The notes beneath the pieces were generated by a model. It worked only from the letters and a program-made list of their open reading frames with translations. It was not told where the DNA came from and made no database searches. A stretch of DNA of 64,000 nucleotides, taken from the NCBI RefSeq assembly GCF_019399895.1, contig NC_091864.1, positions 11,944,001-12,008,000 on the forward strand. Direction: 5' to 3'. The first letter of the stretch is position 1, and each line of letters opens with the position of its first letter. This DNA comes from Cardiocondyla obscurior (taxonomy: Eukaryota > Arthropoda > Insecta > Hymenoptera > Formicidae). Position numbers and translations under genes: made by a program. Of the stretch, positions 62,871-64,000 are shown one piece after another.

Positions 62871-64000
62871 CACGGTCCTTGTGGACACACTCGACGTATT
62901 TGATCAAACCCGAAGTGTGAAAATGGAAATTAGCTGGGATATATTACGGCAGAGCGTGTGAAAAGATTAATTCAAATTTATTAGTACATTTTTTTGCGGC
63001 TCAGAATAATAATATCTATTTTTACTAAAAAAAAGAAAGCAGAGATTTACTCGACAATTAATTATAGTAAATTTATTGCAGCAAGAAAGTAATAATTTTT
63101 AATCGTATATTAATAAAATAATATATAAGATATTATTTAATTAAATTAACTTTTACTTCAATTTTTTTTGTATAAGTGTGTAATAATTACACTTTTGTAA
63201 TGAACGTATATACTGTCATATACTATTGTACAAATAATTTTAAATCGACAGTTTTTAATGCAAATTTCTTTTACACCGAATGTAGGATGAAGCAAGATGC
63301 ATCGCGTTAGGACGTGTTATTGATTTCATCTTAATCAGATCTCAATATCTCAATTACGTTTTGAGCCGGGCTTTTCCATTTGTTTGCCGTAGAGATTTTA
63401 AAGCCAAGGCCTATTGTCTGCACGCCACCCCCTGAGCTTCCTGCACAGGCTTAACTTTTCATTCTCCTGTAAATTGCAGGTTCTGTATTACGGGTATAGA
63501 GCACGGGTGTAAATCGAATGAAACAATGGAGGCTTCTGTCTACTACGATTCTCGAATCCTGCTTATCCTCCTGTCGTTGAGAGAGAGAATTTAATTTTAA
63601 CTCGGATCGCGCCGGTCTGTCAGCAACTATTATCTTTCCTACGTTTTCCTACATCTGTCAGATCTGGCTCCGGGACAACGATCGGTTCCTATATACGTTT
63701 CCCGATGTGAACAAAAATTTTTTAAAGAGCTGCAGAAAATATTAAAAAAAAAAAAAAGAAAAAGAAAAGAGAAATACAGAAGTAATCACGATAATAAAAT
63801 ATATTATTTAATCTTTTATTTTGTCTTATTAATTTGAATAAATTATCGTGTAAATTTAATTGATCTAAAATATCTTTGATCTATGCAATTAAGTCTGTGT
63901 AGTAGTCACATCGTGCAACACCCGTCGGAAAACACCCTGCGAGAATTGGTCGGGTAGCTCCGAGCCGCAGCTTGCGGTCTCGCGGATGGATTAACGAGCT

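Larger units (their letters stand above)
56523..64000. other. 3' UTR and downstream flank of homeobrain, no further gene recognised
   Basis: The hbn 3' UTR probably runs to about 56.9 kb (ATTAAA at 56879). Beyond it I find no coding exon. CG-rich blocks lie at 57250-57880 and 62050-62870, separated by AT-rich sequence. Contains copy 2 of the dispersed repeat (58484-58816) and a long palindrome (58909-59082). The next homeobox gene of the HRO cluster, if present, is outside the window. Confidence 0.6.

Overview
The window is animal nuclear DNA from an insect, most likely a hymenopteran such as an ant. It has spliced genes with GT/AG introns from about 60 bp to 14 kb, a strongly heterogeneous base composition with many CpGs (AT-rich introns against CG-rich intergenic blocks), and abundant homopolymer and CT/GA tracts. 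The species-level guess is inference. Five protein-coding genes can be supported, and all splice phases were checked by hand.

Layout. (1) 4091-22386, plus strand: a Skeletor-type extracellular protein (two DM13 domains, one DOMON domain, hydrophobic C-terminus). Nine coding exons are visible; the signal-peptide exon was not found and is probably upstream. (2) 22387-28384: Skeletor 3' flank with tandem repeats, hairpins and an isolated CG-rich block. (3) 28385-34739: a tight cluster of three small housekeeping genes. These are NUP107 (minus), a HAUS1-like augmin subunit (plus, head-to-head with NUP107, 362 bp between start codons) and PRCC (minus, tail-to-tail with HAUS1, 133 bp between stop codons). 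(4) 34740-45475: about 10.7 kb with no credible gene, CG-rich and CT/GA-rich. (5) 45476-56522, plus strand: homeobrain (hbn), a paired-class Q50 homeobox gene in four coding exons, with the intron at homeodomain position 46/47, an N-terminal octapeptide and a C-terminal OAR-like tail. (6) 56523-64000: gene-poor downstream flank; rx and otp, the usual neighbours of hbn in the insect HRO cluster, would be expected beyond the right edge.

NUP107 (nuclear pore, also kinetochore), HAUS1 (augmin, spindle microtubules) and PRCC (splicing-related, MAD2B-interacting family) are broadly expressed cell-division or RNA-processing genes. Skeletor was named from spindle-matrix work in Drosophila. hbn is a developmental brain regulator with large, apparently regulatory flanks.

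Non-genic structure includes a foldback MITE with a nested palindrome (5915-6256), a second foldback element inside the HAUS1 intron, a long palindrome at 58909-59082, an LTR-like element with TG...CA ends in hbn intron 1, and a dispersed ~340 bp duplication (18673-19015 and 58484-58816). That duplication keeps splice-site-like signals and an ATG-containing block, and is the least explained item here. I saw no tRNA, rRNA, CRISPR or bacterial-type features, and I did not find a clearly new biological system.
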